A stretch of DNA of 64,000 nt from Shewanella woodyi ATCC 51908 (GTDB taxonomy: Bacteria; Pseudomonadota; Gammaproteobacteria; Enterobacterales; Shewanellaceae): positions 5,642,001 to 5,706,000 of the forward strand of contig NC_010506.1 in the NCBI RefSeq assembly GCF_000019525.1, written 5' to 3'. The notes under the pieces are model-generated. The model was not told the DNA's origin and did no database searches. It worked only from the letters and a program-made list of their open reading frames with translations. Numbering within the stretch: position 1 is the first letter of the stretch; each line of letters begins with the position of its first letter. Shown here piece by piece: positions 23,760-34,501 of the stretch. The position numbers and the translations under genes are program-made.

Positions 23760-26700
23760 TAGTCTTGATCCAACTCGATATTAATACCGAGTGAACGGAT
23801 CTCCTTCAACAATACGTTGAAAGACTCTGGCATGCCTGGTTGCATCTGGTGGTTACCGTCGACAATATTCTTATACATATTGGTACGACCGTTAACATCA
23901 TCAGACTTAACAGTTAGCATCTCTTGAAGCGTATAAGCGGCACCGTATGCTTCTAGTGCCCAAACTTCCATCTCACCGAAACGCTGACCACCAAACTGAG
24001 CTTTACCACCCAATGGCTGCTGAGTAACAAGACTGTAAGAACCCGTAGAACGAGCATGCATCTTATCATCAACCAAGTGGTTAAGTTTTAGCATGTACAT
24101 GTAACCAACAGTTACCTGACGCTCAAACTCATCACCGGTACGACCATCAAACAATTTGCGCTGACCAGTAGTAGGAAGACCAGCTAATGCTAGCATCTCC
24201 TTGATCTCTTTCTCTTTCGCGCCATCGAATGCTGGAGTCGCAGTCGGGATACCACCTTTAAGGTTCTTAGCAAGACGAACCACTTCATCATCAGTAAATG
24301 AATCGATATCGACGCGCTGCTGCACCTCTTCACCTAACTCATAAACTTCTTTGATGTAGCCACGAAGTTCAGCAAGTTCACGCTGTTCTTCAAGCATTGC
24401 AGCGATCTTATCACCGATACCTTTAGCTGCTGCGCCAAGATGCACCTCAAGAACCTGACCGATGTTCATACGCGATGGTACACCAAGTGGGTTCAGTACG
24501 ATGTCGATTGGGTTACCATTCTCATCGTAAGGCATATCTTCAACAGGGTTAATCTTAGAGATAACACCCTTGTTACCATGACGACCCGCCATCTTATCAC
24601 CAGGCTGGATTGTACGCTTAACTGCTAGGTAAACCTTAACAATCTTAAGTACGCCAGGTGCTAAGTCATCACCTTGAGTGATCTTGCGACGCTTAACTTC
24701 AAACTTCTTATCGAAGTCAGCTTTAAGCTCGTCATGCTGCTCAGCAAGCTGCTCTAGTTCAGTCTGCTTACCTTCGTCATCAATGCTTTGAGAAAGCAGT
24801 TGTGAACGTGGAATAGCATCCAATTGAGCTTCGTTGAAGCCAGCACTCAGTAGAAGGTTACGTGCACGTCCATAAACACCCTCTTCGAGGATCTGGAACT
24901 CTTCAGTCAAGTCTTTCTTAGCTTGACGAACATGCATCTCTTCAATTTCAACAGCACGCTTATCTTTCTCAACGCCGTCACGGGTAAATACCTGAACGTC
25001 AATGATAGTACCTTTAACAGAGTTAGGTACGCGTAGAGAGCTGTCTTTAACATCAGAGGCCTTCTCACCGAAGATAGCACGGAGAAGCTTCTCTTCTGGA
25101 GTCAGCTGAGTTTCACCCTTAGGTGTCACCTTACCAACCAGAATGTCGCCACCCTTAACTTCAGCACCGATATAAACGATACCTGATTCATCTAGCTTAG
25201 AAAGCGCAGATTCACCAACGTTTGGAATATCAGCTGTGATCTCTTCACTACCCAACTTAGTATCACGAGCGATACATGAAAGCTCTTGAATGTGGATAGT
25301 GGTGAAACGATCTTCTTGAGCTACACGCTCAGAAATAAGGATCGAATCCTCAAAGTTGTAACCGTTCCAAGGCATGAACGCGATACGCATGTTCTGACCA
25401 AGAGCCAAATCACCCAAATCGGTAGATGGACCATCAGCAAGAACGTCACCAGTCACAACTGGATCGCCCATCGCACAACAAGGACGTTGGTTAATACAGG
25501 TGTTCTGGTTAGAACGCGTGTACTTAGTCAAGTTGTAGATATCGATACCAGCTTCGCCTGGACGTAGCTCAGATTCGTTAACCTTAACAACGATACGACT
25601 TGCATCAACATAGTCGATGTAACCGCCACGCTTAGCAACGACAACAACACCAGAATCAACAGCAAGTGTACGCTCAATACCTGTACCTACTAGTGGCTTA
25701 TCAGCCTTTAGTGTTGGTACAGCCTGACGTTGCATGTTCGCACCCATCAAGGCGCGGTTAGCATCATCGTGTTCTAGGAACGGAATAAGTGATGCTGCAA
25801 CTGAAATGATCTGCTGTGGCGATACATCCATATATTGGATATCTGCAGCACCCATAAAGGTTGAATCACCTTTATGACGACAAGCGATAAGCTCATCCAT
25901 CATGCGGCCATTTTCGTCTAAGTCGACGATAGCCTGTGCAATAACGTAACGGCCCTCTTCGATTGCTGATAGGTAATCGACCTGATCAGTAACCACACCA
26001 TCAATAACCTTACGGTAAGGTGTTTCAAGGAAACCATAAGAGTTAGTACGCGCAAAACTTGCTAACGAGTTAATTAGACCAATGTTTGGACCTTCAGGGG
26101 TCTCAATTGGACATAAACGACCGTAGTGAGTTGGGTGTACATCTCGAACTTCAAAACCAGCACGTTCACGGGTCAAACCACCTGGACCAAGAGCCGAAAT
26201 ACGGCGCTTATGTGTCACTTCTGAAAGTGGGTTGTTCTGATCCATAAACTGAGACAGCTGAGAAGAACCGAAGAACTCTTTAACTGCTGCAGAGATTGGC
26301 TTAGCGTTGATAAGATCTTGTGGCATTAGCTCATTAAGATCACCAAGGCTTAAACGCTCACGTACGGCACGTTCTACACGAACTAGACCAACACGGAACT
26401 GGTTTTCAGCCATTTCACCAACACTACGGATACGACGGTTACCCAAGTGATCGATATCATCAACTTCATCATTACCATTACGGATAGTGATGATGTTCTT
26501 CATTACAGCAACGATATCTTCTTTAGATAGAATGCCAGTACCTTCGTCATCATCGATACCGAGACGACGGTTGAACTTCATACGACCTACTTTAGATAGA
26601 TCATAACGCTCTTCACTGAAGAACAAGTTCTGGAATAACGCTTCTGCAGCATCTTTGGTTGGTGGCTCGCCAGGACGCATCATACGGTAGATCTCAACCA

Positions 26701-27790
26701 ACGCTTCAAGGCGGTTAGTTGTAGAATCAATACGCAATGTATCTGACATATAAGCACCATTATCAAGCTCGTTGATATACAGTGTGCTTATCTCTTTGAT
26801 ACCAGCCAAAGAAAGCTTAGCAAGATCTTCAAGTGTCATCTCTGCGTTAGCAGAAACCAATACTTCGCCAGTATCAGGATCAATATAGTCTTGACCTGAA
26901 ATCTTACCAACGATGTAATCTACTGGCACTTCAAGCTCAGTGGTATTGCTCTTCTCAAGTTGACGAATATGACGTGCAGTAATACGACGTCCTTTCTCAA
27001 CGATGATAGTACCTTCAACATCTTTAATGTCGTAGCTGGCAGTTTCACCACGTAGGCGCTCTGCAACAAGGTCCATCACTAATGAATCTTTCTTGATCTT
27101 AAAGTTAACGCGATCGAAGAACAGATCCAAAATATCCTGAGTAGAGTAGTCTAGTGCACGTAGGATGATTGAAGCCGCAAGTTTACGACGACGGTCAATA
27201 CGTACAAATAGTGCATCTTTAGGATCGAATTCGAAATCTAACCAAGAACCACGGTAAGGAATAATACGTGCGTTATAAAGCACCTTACCTGAAGAGTGGG
27301 TCTTGCCGCGGTCATGATCAAAGAATACACCAGGTGAACGGTGTAGCTGAGAAACGATAACACGCTCAGTACCATTGATAACAAAGGTACCGTTTTCAGT
27401 CATCAGAGGGATATCCCCCATGTAGACTTCTTGCTCTTTAATGTCTTTGACTGTGCCAGGTGCTGCTTCACGGTCATACAGAACCATACGCAATTTAACG
27501 CGCAATGGTGCAGAGTAAGTTACGCCGCGGATTTGACACTCTTTCACATCAAAAACAGGTTCGCCTAGCTTATAGCTAACGTACTGTAATTCTGAGTTAC
27601 CAGAAAAACTTTTGATGGGAAAAACGCTACGGAAAGCGGCTTCAAAACCACGCTCACCTGTAGGATCTTGATCGGTGAACTTTTTAAATGAGTCCAACTG
27701 TATAGACAAAAGATAAGGAATATCCAAAACCTGTGGACGTTTACCAAAATCTTTGCGAATACGCTTCTTTTCAGAATAGGAGTAAACCAT
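23759..27790 (-). CDS. rpoB: RNA polymerase subunit beta
   Basis: Beta (1343 residues from this start; 1342 in E. coli). The rifampicin region reads [29 protein letters not shown] (about residues 509-537) with wild-type residues. The conserved [15 protein letters not shown] and the C-terminal switch/clamp segment [24 protein letters not shown] are intact. [19 protein letters not shown] matches the family start; an ATG 30 bases upstream is not used. An attenuator-like hairpin lies upstream. Confidence 0.98.
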   Translation of the reverse strand: MVYSYSEKKRIRKDFGKRPQVLDIPYLLSIQLDSFKKFTDQDPTGERGFEAAFRSVFPIKSFSGNSELQYVSYKLGEPVFDVKECQIRGVTYSAPLRVKLRMVLYDREAAPGTVKDIKEQEVYMGDIPLMTENGTFVINGTERVIVSQLHRSPGVFFDHDRGKTHSSGKVLYNARIIPYRGSWLDFEFDPKDALFVRIDRRRKLAASIILRALDYSTQDILDLFFDRVNFKIKKDSLVMDLVAERLRGETASYDIKDVEGTIIVEKGRRITARHIRQLEKSNTTELEVPVDYIVGKISGQDYIDPDTGEVLVSANAEMTLEDLAKLSLAGIKEISTLYINELDNGAYMSDTLRIDSTTNRLEALVEIYRMMRPGEPPTKDAAEALFQNLFFSEERYDLSKVGRMKFNRRLGIDDDEGTGILSKEDIVAVMKNIITIRNGNDEVDDIDHLGNRRIRSVGEMAENQFRVGLVRVERAVRERLSLGDLNELMPQDLINAKPISAAVKEFFGSSQLSQFMDQNNPLSEVTHKRRISALGPGGLTRERAGFEVRDVHPTHYGRLCPIETPEGPNIGLINSLASFARTNSYGFLETPYRKVIDGVVTDQVDYLSAIEEGRYVIAQAIVDLDENGRMMDELIACRHKGDSTFMGAADIQYMDVSPQQIISVAASLIPFLEHDDANRALMGANMQRQAVPTLKADKPLVGTGIERTLAVDSGVVVVAKRGGYIDYVDASRIVVKVNESELRPGEAGIDIYNLTKYTRSNQNTCINQRPCCAMGDPVVTGDVLADGPSTDLGDLALGQNMRIAFMPWNGYNFEDSILISERVAQEDRFTTIHIQELSCIARDTKLGSEEITADIPNVGESALSKLDESGIVYIGAEVKGGDILVGKVTPKGETQLTPEEKLLRAIFGEKASDVKDSSLRVPNSVKGTIIDVQVFTRDGVEKDKRAVEIEEMHVRQAKKDLTEEFQILEEGVYGRARNLLLSAGFNEAQLDAIPRSQLLSQSIDDEGKQTELEQLAEQHDELKADFDKKFEVKRRKITQGDDLAPGVLKIVKVYLAVKRTIQPGDKMAGRHGNKGVISKINPVEDMPYDENGNPIDIVLNPLGVPSRMNIGQVLEVHLGAAAKGIGDKIAAMLEEQRELAELRGYIKEVYELGEEVQQRVDIDSFTDDEVVRLAKNLKGGIPTATPAFDGAKEKEIKEMLALAGLPTTGQRKLFDGRTGDEFERQVTVGYMYMLKLNHLVDDKMHARSTGSYSLVTQQPLGGKAQFGGQRFGEMEVWALEAYGAAYTLQEMLTVKSDDVNGRTNMYKNIVDGNHQMQPGMPESFNVLLKEIRSLGINIELDQD

Positions 27791-27957
27791 GGGTTTCCTC
27801 TGATTGCGAGATGTGACCAAGACTGAACCAACCTAAATGTTGAGACAGCACGTTTGCCCATCACCGTTGATGGCAAGAACCTAACCAGTAATCTCTGCTA
27901 GGAACTGCAAAATCTGGCGATAAACGGTGAATAAAAAATCGCCTGCGCATACAGCGC

Positions 27958-28008
27958 AAAAAAGGCCGACGGTTAAAAAACCGCCAGCCCTCGCCTGATT
28001 GCTCAGGC
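27958..28008 (-). terminator. attenuator between rplL and rpoB
   Basis: On the minus strand a GCCTGA-GCAA-TCAGGC hairpin (27993-28008) is followed by an 11-bp stem with two G-U pairs and a UUUU loop (27964-27974 with 27979-27989), then six U (27958-27963). In E. coli a partial terminator in this gap lowers rpoBC relative to rplJL. The layout here fits the same job. Confidence 0.85.
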
Positions 28009-28027
28009 TAGTAAGTTAAAATTTAAC

Positions 28028-28396
28028 TTACTTGATTTCTACTTCAGCACCAGCTGCTTCTAGCTCAGCTTTAAGAGCTTCAGCTTCAGCTTTCTCTAGG
28101 CCTTCTTTAACTGCTACTGGAGCAGATTCAGCCATAGCTTTAGCTTCTTTCAGGCCAAGACCTGTAGCGCCACGAAGTGCTTTAATTACTGCAACTTTGT
28201 TTGCACCGAATGAAGTCATCATAACGTCAAATTCAGTTTGCTCAGCAGCAGCAGCACCGCCTTCAGCACCGCCAGCAACAACAGCAGCTGCAGCAGATAC
28301 GCCGAACTTCTCTTCCATTGCTTCGATTAGTTCAACAACTTCCATTACAGACATTTCTGCAAAGGCTTCTAAGATTTGGTCTTTAGTGATAGACAT
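28028..28396 (-). CDS. rplL: 50S ribosomal protein L7/L12
   Basis: L7/L12 (122 residues) is the multi-copy acidic stalk protein that recruits translation factors. The N-terminal dimerisation domain ([24 protein letters not shown]) is followed by an alanine/glycine-rich hinge (about residues 36-52) and the C-terminal domain with [20 protein letters not shown]. It is in the rplJL-rpoBC operon. Confidence 0.98.
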   Translation of the reverse strand: MSITKDQILEAFAEMSVMEVVELIEAMEEKFGVSAAAAVVAGGAEGGAAAAEQTEFDVMMTSFGANKVAVIKALRGATGLGLKEAKAMAESAPVAVKEGLEKAEAEALKAELEAAGAEVEIK

Positions 28397-28441
28397 AACA
28401 AAAAATTCCTAATGTTCTGAATTTAGGCAGCAAGTTTAAAC

Positions 28442-28942
28442 TTAAGCTGCTTCTTCTTTTTGATCGCGAAGTGCGGCCAGTAGACGTACAAATTTGCCAG
28501 CAGATGCTTCTTTCATAGTCATCATCAACTGAGCTAATGCTTCGTCGTACGTTGGCAATTTCGCTAAACGATCAATATCGGCTGCAGGGATTACTTCCCC
28601 TTCAAAGGCTGCTGCTTTAATTTCAAACTTCTCTTGTGCAGTTGCGAAATCTTTAAGAAGACGCGCTGCAGCACCTGGGTGCTCATTAGAGAATGCAATT
28701 AAAGTAGGACCAGTAAACGTATCGCTTAAGCACTCAAAATCAGTACCAGCTACAGCGCGTTTAACTAGAGTGTTACGAACAACTTTAACGTAAACTCCGG
28801 CTTCACGAGCTGCTCTACGCAGTCCGGTCATTTCACCTACAGTTACACCGCGTGAATCGGCTACAACTGCAGATAAAGCACCTTTGGCAGCTTCGTTGAC
28901 TTCAGCAACAATCGCTTTTTTGTCTTCGAGTCCTAATGCCAT
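28442..28942 (-). CDS. rplJ: 50S ribosomal protein L10
   Basis: L10 (166 residues) anchors L7/L12 dimers to the 50S subunit. [35 protein letters not shown] is the family N-terminus, and the C-terminal helix that holds L12 ends in [12 protein letters not shown]. The L10-(L12) complex represses this operon through the leader at 28943-29163. Confidence 0.97.
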   Translation of the reverse strand: MALGLEDKKAIVAEVNEAAKGALSAVVADSRGVTVGEMTGLRRAAREAGVYVKVVRNTLVKRAVAGTDFECLSDTFTGPTLIAFSNEHPGAAARLLKDFATAQEKFEIKAAAFEGEVIPAADIDRLAKLPTYDEALAQLMMTMKEASAGKFVRLLAALRDQKEEAA

Positions 28943-29163
28943 TGGCTTTACTCCTGGATTCTATCTAGGGAATTCCCTAGCAATTACCATGCTAAACACC
29001 TAAATGTTTAGCGACTTACGGTGCTTATCCAGTAGAAAAAATCTTTCTGGGGTCCGACACCGTCTACGTAGGAGATTAAGTTAACCTTTAGGTAACACCT
29101 ACGGTCTTGGACGGAAGCCTACTTTCATCACTCAGTGACGAAATAGGCCCCAACCCACAAAGT
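28943..29163 (-). promoter_or_regulatory. rplJ leader (L10 autoregulation)
   Basis: The leader closely follows the E. coli L10 leader, with conserved blocks CCGTAGGTGTTA, TTAATCTCCTACGTAGACGG and a CTGGAT stretch pairing near the ATCCAGGAG ribosome binding site. L10-L12 binding to such a leader hides the rplJ start. The identification rests on these conserved blocks and on position. Confidence 0.8.
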
Positions 29164-29169
29164 GCGCGC

Positions 29170-29198
29170 ATTATAATTTAATACGCCCGCTTTGTAAA
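29170..29198 (-). promoter_or_regulatory. rplJL-rpoBC promoter
   Basis: -35 TTTACA (29193-29198), a 17-base spacer and a perfect -10 TATAAT (29170-29175) on the minus strand sit immediately after the rplA stop codon (29201). This matches the E. coli L10 promoter position. Confidence 0.88.
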
Positions 29199-29200
29199 AT

Positions 29201-29902
29201 TTATAGCGCTTTAGCCAGAGTAGCCTGGTCAACCGCAACACCTGCACCCATAGTGGTAGAGATGCTTACTTTCTTAAGGAAAACACCTTTAGCTGAAGCT
29301 GGCTTAGCCTTCACAAGAGCACCGATTAGGGCTTCTAGGTTTTCTTTAAGTTGAACAGTTTCAAAATCCACTTTACCGATAGTAGTGTGGATAATACCGT
29401 TCTTGTCTGTACGGTAACGAACCTGACCAGCTTTAGCGTTCTTAACAGCTTCAGCAACGTTAGGCGTTACAGTGCCAGTCTTAGGGTTAGGCATTAGACC
29501 ACGTGGGCCTAAGATCTGACCAAGTTGACCAACAACACGCATTGCATCTGGAGATGCAATAACTACGTCGAAGTTCATCTCACCAGCTTTAACTTGTGCA
29601 GCAAGCTCGTCCATACCAACTAGCTCAGCGCCAGCAGCAGTTGCCGCTTCAGCGTTAGCACCTTGGGTGAATACAGCAACACGAACTTCACGACCAGTAC
29701 CGTGTGGTAGTACAGTAGCACCACGAACGTTTTGGTCAGATTTACGTGGGTCAACACCAAGGTTAACAGCAACGTCAACACTTTCTACGAACTTAGCAGT
29801 AGCTAGTTCTTTTAGAAGTGCAACAGCTTCATTGATATCGTAGTTTTTAGTTACTTCTACTTTTTCGCGGATCAAACGAGCGCGTTTAGTTAGCTTTGCC
29901 AT
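29201..29902 (-). CDS. rplA: 50S ribosomal protein L1
   Basis: L1 (233 residues) forms the mobile stalk at the E site and in E. coli represses the rplKA operon by binding its mRNA near rpl[18 protein letters not shown] (about residues 140-156) is a conserved family segment. It is four bases after rplK, and no terminator separates it from the rplJ promoter. Confidence 0.97.
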   Translation of the reverse strand: MAKLTKRARLIREKVEVTKNYDINEAVALLKELATAKFVESVDVAVNLGVDPRKSDQNVRGATVLPHGTGREVRVAVFTQGANAEAATAAGAELVGMDELAAQVKAGEMNFDVVIASPDAMRVVGQLGQILGPRGLMPNPKTGTVTPNVAEAVKNAKAGQVRYRTDKNGIIHTTIGKVDFETVQLKENLEALIGALVKAKPASAKGVFLKKVSISTTMGAGVAVDQATLAKAL

Positions 29903-29906
29903 TATA

Positions 29907-30335
29907 TTAGTCCTCTACTACCAAACCCATTGAGCGCGCAGTACCTTCAATTGAGCGAGTCATCGCTTCAATATCAGCACCAGTCATATCAGCCGCTTTA
30001 GTTTCAGCAATTTCCTGAACAGCGCTACGCTTGATAGTTCCCACTTTCTCAGTGTTAGGACGGCCAGAACCAGACTTCAGACCAGCTGCTTTAAGCAGTA
30101 GGAAAGATGCAGGTGGCGTCTTAGTTTCGAAAGTGAAAGAGCGATCACTATATACAGTGATAACTACTGGAATTGGCATACCTTTCTCGAACTTTTCAGT
30201 ACGAGCGTTGAATGCTTTACAGAATTCCATGATGTTAACACCCTTCTGACCCAATGCAGGGCCGACTGGTGGCGACGGGTTTGCAGCACCGGCTGCTACT
30301 TGTAGCTTGATGTAACCATCAACTTTCTTAGCCAT
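29907..30335 (-). CDS. rplK: 50S ribosomal protein L11
   Basis: L11 (142 residues) caps the GTPase-associated centre and is needed for stringent-response activation of RelA. The proline-rich N domain ([27 protein letters not shown], about residues 18-44) and the C domain with [14 protein letters not shown] are complete. It is first in the rplKA unit. Confidence 0.97.
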   Translation of the reverse strand: MAKKVDGYIKLQVAAGAANPSPPVGPALGQKGVNIMEFCKAFNARTEKFEKGMPIPVVITVYSDRSFTFETKTPPASFLLLKAAGLKSGSGRPNTEKVGTIKRSAVQEIAETKAADMTGADIEAMTRSIEGTARSMGLVVED

Positions 30336-30400
30336 GAGTATTTCCTCAGTATGGGTACAAACGCTATTGACGAAATGTCAGTTAGCTCCCCGAAAATAAT

Positions 30401-30437
30401 GGGTGCAGATTCTATAACAAATCTGCACCCAGTCCAA
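30401..30437 (-). promoter_or_regulatory. hairpin and possible rplK promoter after nusG
   Basis: An 11-bp perfect stem (30401-30411 with 30420-30430) lies in the nusG-rplK gap with no U tract. Overlapping it on the minus strand, TTGGAC (30432-30437) and TAGAAT (30409-30414) at 17 bases could be the L11 promoter, which E. coli has in this gap. The two readings are not exclusive, but neither is proven. Confidence 0.5.
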
Positions 30438-30459
30438 ATGTTTTTTGTACTTAATTTAA

Positions 30460-31011
30460 TCAGCTTTTTTCGATCTGACCGAAGTCTAGTTCAACCGGAG
30501 TAGAACGACCGAAGATCATGACAGAAACCTTAACGCGGTTCTTCTCATAATCAACCTCTTCAACAGTGCCGTTGAAGTCAGCAAAAGGACCATCAGTAAC
30601 GCGTACGACTTCGCCTGGCTCAAAGATAACGCGATGCGTTGGAGTCTCAGTAGTCTCTTGTAAGCGTTGAAGAATAGCGTTCGCTTCTTTGTCAGAGATA
30701 GGTGCAGGACGATCTGATGTGCCACCGATGAAGCCCATTACACGTGGAATGCTCTTCACTAAATGCCAGCTTTCGTCATTCATCTCCATCTGTACTAGTA
30801 CATAACCTGGAAAGAATTTACGCTCACTTTTACGTCGCTGACCGGCACGCATCTCTACAACTTCTTCTGTAGGGACGAGTATTTCGCCGAAATACTGCTC
30901 CATGCTGTGCATCTGAATATATTCATGCAGAGTCTTAGTTACACGGCCCTCATAACCAGAAAATGCCTGGACTACGTACCATCTTTTTTTAGCTTCAGTT
31001 GCTTCAGTCAT
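30460..31011 (-). CDS. nusG: transcription termination/antitermination factor NusG
   Basis: NusG (183 residues) binds RNA polymerase through its N-terminal NGN domain ([22 protein letters not shown], residues 11-32) and contacts Rho or S10 through the C-terminal KOW domain ([31 protein letters not shown], about residues 130-160). It is nine bases after secE, its conserved partner. Confidence 0.97.
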   Translation of the reverse strand: MTEATEAKKRWYVVQAFSGYEGRVTKTLHEYIQMHSMEQYFGEILVPTEEVVEMRAGQRRKSERKFFPGYVLVQMEMNDESWHLVKSIPRVMGFIGGTSDRPAPISDKEANAILQRLQETTETPTHRVIFEPGEVVRVTDGPFADFNGTVEEVDYEKNRVKVSVMIFGRSTPVELDFGQIEKS

Positions 31012-31020
31012 TCGAAATGC

Positions 31021-31392
31021 CTATACGCCTGTAATAAAATTAACAATTCTCAGTAGTACCGCGTCCATTCCCCAAAGGATTAACGCTAGTACACCGGTCG
31101 CTGCTAATACAATAAATGTTGTATTTAGCGCTTCTTGACGCGTAGGCCAAACTACCTTACGTACTTCTATTTGTGCTTCACGAGCAAAAGTTAGCGCCTG
31201 CTTGCCCTTTTCAGTTTGTAATGCAATGAATCCAGCAATAACAAAAGCTACTACCACACTGATTGCACGAACCAAAACACTGGCTTCGCTATACATCTGG
31301 TTGCCTACAATAGCGGCAGCCAATAAAATAACGACTAGGGCCCACTTTACGATATCCAGAGAGTTACCCTGGCTTTCAGTATTTGTTGTCAT
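31021..31392 (-). CDS. secE: protein translocase subunit SecE
   Basis: SecE (123 residues) is the clamp of the SecYEG translocon. Three hydrophobic segments are visible (about residues 14-30, 38-58 and 93-113), the long three-helix form of enterobacteria. The conserved EVRKVVWPTRQEALNTT (about residues 76-92) precedes the last helix. It opens the secE-nusG unit. Confidence 0.96.
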   Translation of the reverse strand: MTTNTESQGNSLDIVKWALVVILLAAAIVGNQMYSEASVLVRAISVVVAFVIAGFIALQTEKGKQALTFAREAQIEVRKVVWPTRQEALNTTFIVLAATGVLALILWGMDAVLLRIVNFITGV

Positions 31393-31530
31393 CGATTAGT
31401 TCCGTTACTCACTACGACCTGAGCTTGCGTTTAGCTGATGGTTATAAGGAAACTCATCAAGCCACTATAGTTCCGAGCCTACACTCTCAATTGCTAAATG
31501 TAAGCTCAGAGGGTCAAAAATCGGCCATAG

Positions 31531-31559
31531 ATTGTATTCTTATTCTAGCTACGAAGCAA
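31531..31559 (-). promoter_or_regulatory. secE-nusG promoter
   Basis: On the minus strand TTGCTT (31554-31559), a 17-base spacer and TACAAT (31531-31536) point at secE. The promoter is embedded in an inverted repeat whose GTATTCTT arms lie at 31534-31541 and 31558-31565. That could be an operator or chance. Confidence 0.6.
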
Positions 31560-31601
31560 GAATACAAGCGTTGTCTTGGTCAGAATATCCGTAAAAAAAC
31601 A

Positions 31602-31627
31602 AAAAAGGAAGCCGAAGCTTCCTTTTT
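31602..31627 (-). terminator. tufB terminator
   Basis: The same 11-bp stem and tetraloop as after tufA (31602-31612 with 31617-31627) is followed on the minus strand by TTTTTT and more T residues. Confidence 0.95.
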
Positions 31628-31652
31628 GGATGTTTAGTAAAGAGTATCGCGA

Positions 31653-32837
31653 TTAAGCGATGATCTTAGCTACAACACCAGCACCAACTGTACGGCCACC
31701 TTCACGGATTGCGAAGCGTAAACCTTCGTCCATCGCGATTGGGCAAATTAGCGTTACAGTCATCTGTACGTTATCACCTGGCATTACCATCTCTACGCCT
31801 TCTGGCAATTCGATAGTACCGGTTACGTCAGTTGTACGGAAGTAGAACTGTGGACGGTAGCCTTTGAAGAATGGAGTGTGACGTCCACCTTCTTCTTTAG
31901 ACAGAACGTAGATTTCTGACTGGAAAGTTGTGTGTGGAGTGATTGAACCTGGCTGTGCAAGTACTTGACCACGTTCAACGTCTTCACGCTTAGTACCACG
32001 TAGAAGAACACCACAGTTCTCACCAGCACGACCTTCGTCAAGAAGCTTACGGAACATCTCAACACCAGTACAAGTAGTCTTAGTAGTATCTTTGATACCA
32101 ACGATTTCTACTTCTTCACCAACTTTGATGATACCGCGCTCAACACGACCAGTTACTACTGTACCACGGCCTGAGATTGAGAAAACATCTTCGATTGGAA
32201 GAATGAATGCACCATCAATTGCACGCTCTGGCTCTGGAATGTAAGTATCTAGTGCTTCTGCAAGCTCAAGAATCTTAGCTTCCCAATCAGCTTCGCCTTC
32301 AAGGGCTTTAAGTGCTGAACCTTGGATAACTGGTAGGTCATCACCTGGGAATTCATACTCAGAAAGAAGTTCACGAACTTCCATCTCTACTAGCTCTAGA
32401 AGCTCTTCGTCATCAACCATGTCACACTTGTTCATGAATACGATGATGAAAGGTACACCAACCTGACGAGAAAGCAGGATGTGCTCACGAGTTTGTGGCA
32501 TTGGACCATCTGTAGAAGCAACTACTAGGATCGCGCCGTCCATTTGAGCAGCACCAGTGATCATGTTTTTAACATAATCGGCGTGACCAGGACAATCTAC
32601 GTGTGCGTAGTGACGAGTAGGAGTGTCATATTCGATGTGAGAAGTATTAATTGTAATACCGCGCTCACGCTCTTCTGGAGCGTTATCGATCTGTGCGAAG
32701 TCACGAGCTTCACCACCGTAAGTCTTAGTCAATACAGCTGAGATAGCTGCTGTAAGCGTAGTTTTACCATGGTCAACGTGACCGATAGTACCAACGTTTA
32801 CATGTGGTTTATTACGTTCAAATTTTTCTTTAGCCAT
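31653..32837 (-). CDS. tufB: elongation factor Tu (second copy)
   Basis: This second EF-Tu gene (394 residues) has the same G motifs as tufA and is nearly identical to it over its whole length. Differences concentrate in a few codons (N9, T near residue 73, a patch near residue 180) and in silent changes at the 5' end. It lies downstream of a tRNA cluster as in E. coli, but an attenuator-like hairpin separates them. The identity with tufA extends into the 3' flank. Confidence 0.98.
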   Translation of the reverse strand: MAKEKFERNKPHVNVGTIGHVDHGKTTLTAAISAVLTKTYGGEARDFAQIDNAPEERERGITINTSHIEYDTPTRHYAHVDCPGHADYVKNMITGAAQMDGAILVVASTDGPMPQTREHILLSRQVGVPFIIVFMNKCDMVDDEELLELVEMEVRELLSEYEFPGDDLPVIQGSALKALEGEADWEAKILELAEALDTYIPEPERAIDGAFILPIEDVFSISGRGTVVTGRVERGIIKVGEEVEIVGIKDTTKTTCTGVEMFRKLLDEGRAGENCGVLLRGTKREDVERGQVLAQPGSITPHTTFQSEIYVLSKEEGGRHTPFFKGYRPQFYFRTTDVTGTIELPEGVEMVMPGDNVQMTVTLICPIAMDEGLRFAIREGGRTVGAGVVAKIIA

Positions 32838-32882
32838 GGTATTGCCCCAATCAGAGATCTTGGTGATTAAACCGCGTACAAC

Positions 32883-32910
32883 AAAAAATCCGATGCATTT
32901 AAAGGCATCG
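32883..32910 (-). terminator. attenuator between the tRNA cluster and tufB
   Basis: On the minus strand CGATGC pairs with GCATCG (32905-32910 with 32891-32896) across an eight-base loop and is followed by GATTTTTT. The stem is short, so partial read-through into tufB is likely. Further upstream are GCACTC-TTTATT-GAGTGC (32998-33015) and a CCCC/GGGG hairpin. Confidence 0.65.
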
Positions 32911-33028
32911 AATCGATTAATTTTTTTGCGTAACTAGGAATTTTAACAGGTTGGCGCTGAAAGGGTAGTTTTTAATAACCTAACCCCTTTTCAGGGGGCA
33001 CTCTTTATTGAGTGCATTCAGCGAATAT

Positions 33029-33102
33029 TGGAGCGGATGGCGGGAATCGAACCCGCGTTATCAGCTTGGAAGGCTGGAGTAATACCATTATACGACATCC
33101 GC
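33029..33102 (-). tRNA. glyT: tRNA-Gly (anticodon TCC)
   Basis: The minus strand reads GCGGATGTCGTATAATGG at the 5' end, has TTCCAAG in the anticodon loop and ends GGGTTCGATTCCCGCC…CCA. The cloverleaf is complete with encoded CCA. It is the tRNA nearest tufB. Confidence 0.96.
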
Positions 33103-33136
33103 GCAACCTACTAAGGTTACCTAACTACTTAGAATA

Positions 33137-33221
33137 TGGTGGAGGGAGAAGGATTCGAACCTTCGAAGGCTGAGCCGTCAGATTTACAGTCTGATCCCTT
33201 TGGCCACTCGGGAACCCCTCC
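33137..33221 (-). tRNA. tyrU: tRNA-Tyr (anticodon GTA)
   Basis: The minus strand reads GGAGGGGTTCCCGAGTGG at the 5' end, has CTGTAAAT around the anticodon and a long variable arm, giving 85 bases including CCA, typical of bacterial tRNA-Tyr. It lies between tRNA-Thr and tRNA-Gly. Confidence 0.96.
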
Positions 33222-33228
33222 AGGGAAA

Positions 33229-33304
<76 letters not shown>

Positions 33305-33322
33305 GTGTCATTTCGGTAGCGG

Positions 33323-33351
33323 ATATTATGGAAATGTCGGCATAAGTGCAA
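33323..33351 (-). promoter_or_regulatory. promoter of the tRNA cluster
   Basis: On the minus strand TTGCAC (33346-33351), a 17-base spacer and TAATAT (33323-33328) are followed by GCGG-rich sequence and then thrU about 20 bases on. The match is moderate, but the position is right for a stable-RNA promoter. Confidence 0.6.
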
Positions 33352-33535
33352 TAGCTAAATTGAAAAAAAATGAAAATAATCGTTTTTTAATGTTTTTTCG
33401 GTTACAAAATCAGCTCTACGTTTATTATTCCACCACGAAAACGTCAGCAGCAGAAACATCGAGTTCAAACTCGTGTTTATTATTGTTCATGATTATCCGT
33501 TAGTGTACTGTGCCTCCTCACAGGAGAGAAAACTA

Positions 33536-34486
33536 ATGAAATCCGAAAATCAAATTCACACTGCACTCTATCTTGCGTTTCAACGATCGCAGTGGGCCGA
33601 ATTAAGAGAATCGGTACCTCTTACATTAAATGAGCCTGAGCTTGCTAATCTTAGAGGTATAAACGAAAAGCTATCGCTTACTGAAGTTACCGATATCTAC
33701 CTTCCTCTTAGCCGTTTACTTAACCTGATTGTCGGTGCTAAACAAAAACGAGGACTCGTACTTAATGAGTTTTTAGGAAGAAAACCACCTAAGCGCCCCT
33801 ATATCATCAGTATTGCCGGTAGTGTTGCAGTTGGAAAGAGTACAACGGCACGTATACTTCAAGCGCTTTTAAGTCAGTGGCCAGAACACCCTAGAGTTGA
33901 TCTTGTGACGACTGATGGTTTTCTCTACCCATTAGCAGAGTTAAAGCGTAGAGGTCTACTTCAACGTAAAGGTTTTCCTGAAAGCTATGATATGAAGTTA
34001 TTAGTAGAATTCATCTCCAACATAAAAGCAGGAGCCCCTTATGTAGAAGCTCCTCTCTACTCTCATGTTAGCTATGACAGAATCACAGATGATCACCAGG
34101 CGATTGAAAGCCCGGATATTTTGATCATTGAAGGGTTGAATGTTCTTCAAACAAGCCAAGATGCAGCAGTGGGGACACAACAACCTTTCGTGTCAGATTT
34201 CGTCGACTTTTCTATCTATGTTGATGCCCAAGAACAACTGCTGAAAAAGTGGTATATAGATAGGTTTTTACAGTTCCGCGGGGGGGCATTTAGTGATGAA
34301 AACTCCTACTTCCACCACTACTCTAAGTTGAATGACAAAGAAGCAAAAATCACTGCGGCAAATATTTGGGATAGTATCAACGGCCCCAACCTAAAGCTCA
34401 ATATAGAGCCCACTCGAGACCGTGCCCATTTGATCTTACAAAAAGGCGATGACCACTTGATGAGTCAAGTGCTACTTCGTAAATAG
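33536..34486 (+). CDS. coaA: pantothenate kinase (type I)
   Basis: CoaA (316 residues, the E. coli length) phosphorylates pantothenate with ATP, the committed step to coenzyme A. The P-loop GSVAVGKS is at residues 95-102; [11 protein letters not shown] and YSHVSYDRI follow the family pattern. [15 protein letters not shown] with an AGGAG site six to ten bases upstream is taken as the start. A longer frame reaching 33473 is not supported. It faces away from the tRNA cluster and converges on birA. Confidence 0.96.
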   Translation: MKSENQIHTALYLAFQRSQWAELRESVPLTLNEPELANLRGINEKLSLTEVTDIYLPLSRLLNLIVGAKQKRGLVLNEFLGRKPPKRPYIISIAGSVAVGKSTTARILQALLSQWPEHPRVDLVTTDGFLYPLAELKRRGLLQRKGFPESYDMKLLVEFISNIKAGAPYVEAPLYSHVSYDRITDDHQAIESPDILIIEGLNVLQTSQDAAVGTQQPFVSDFVDFSIYVDAQEQLLKKWYIDRFLQFRGGAFSDENSYFHHYSKLNDKEAKITAANIWDSINGPNLKLNIEPTRDRAHLILQKGDDHLMSQVLLRK

Positions 34487-34501
34487 CGTTAACAGAAGTG
34501 T

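Noticed and set aside
32838..33028. Remnant of a fourth tRNA (thrT) before tufB
   Set aside because: The stretch contains hairpins but no tRNA T-loop or anticodon stem could be found.
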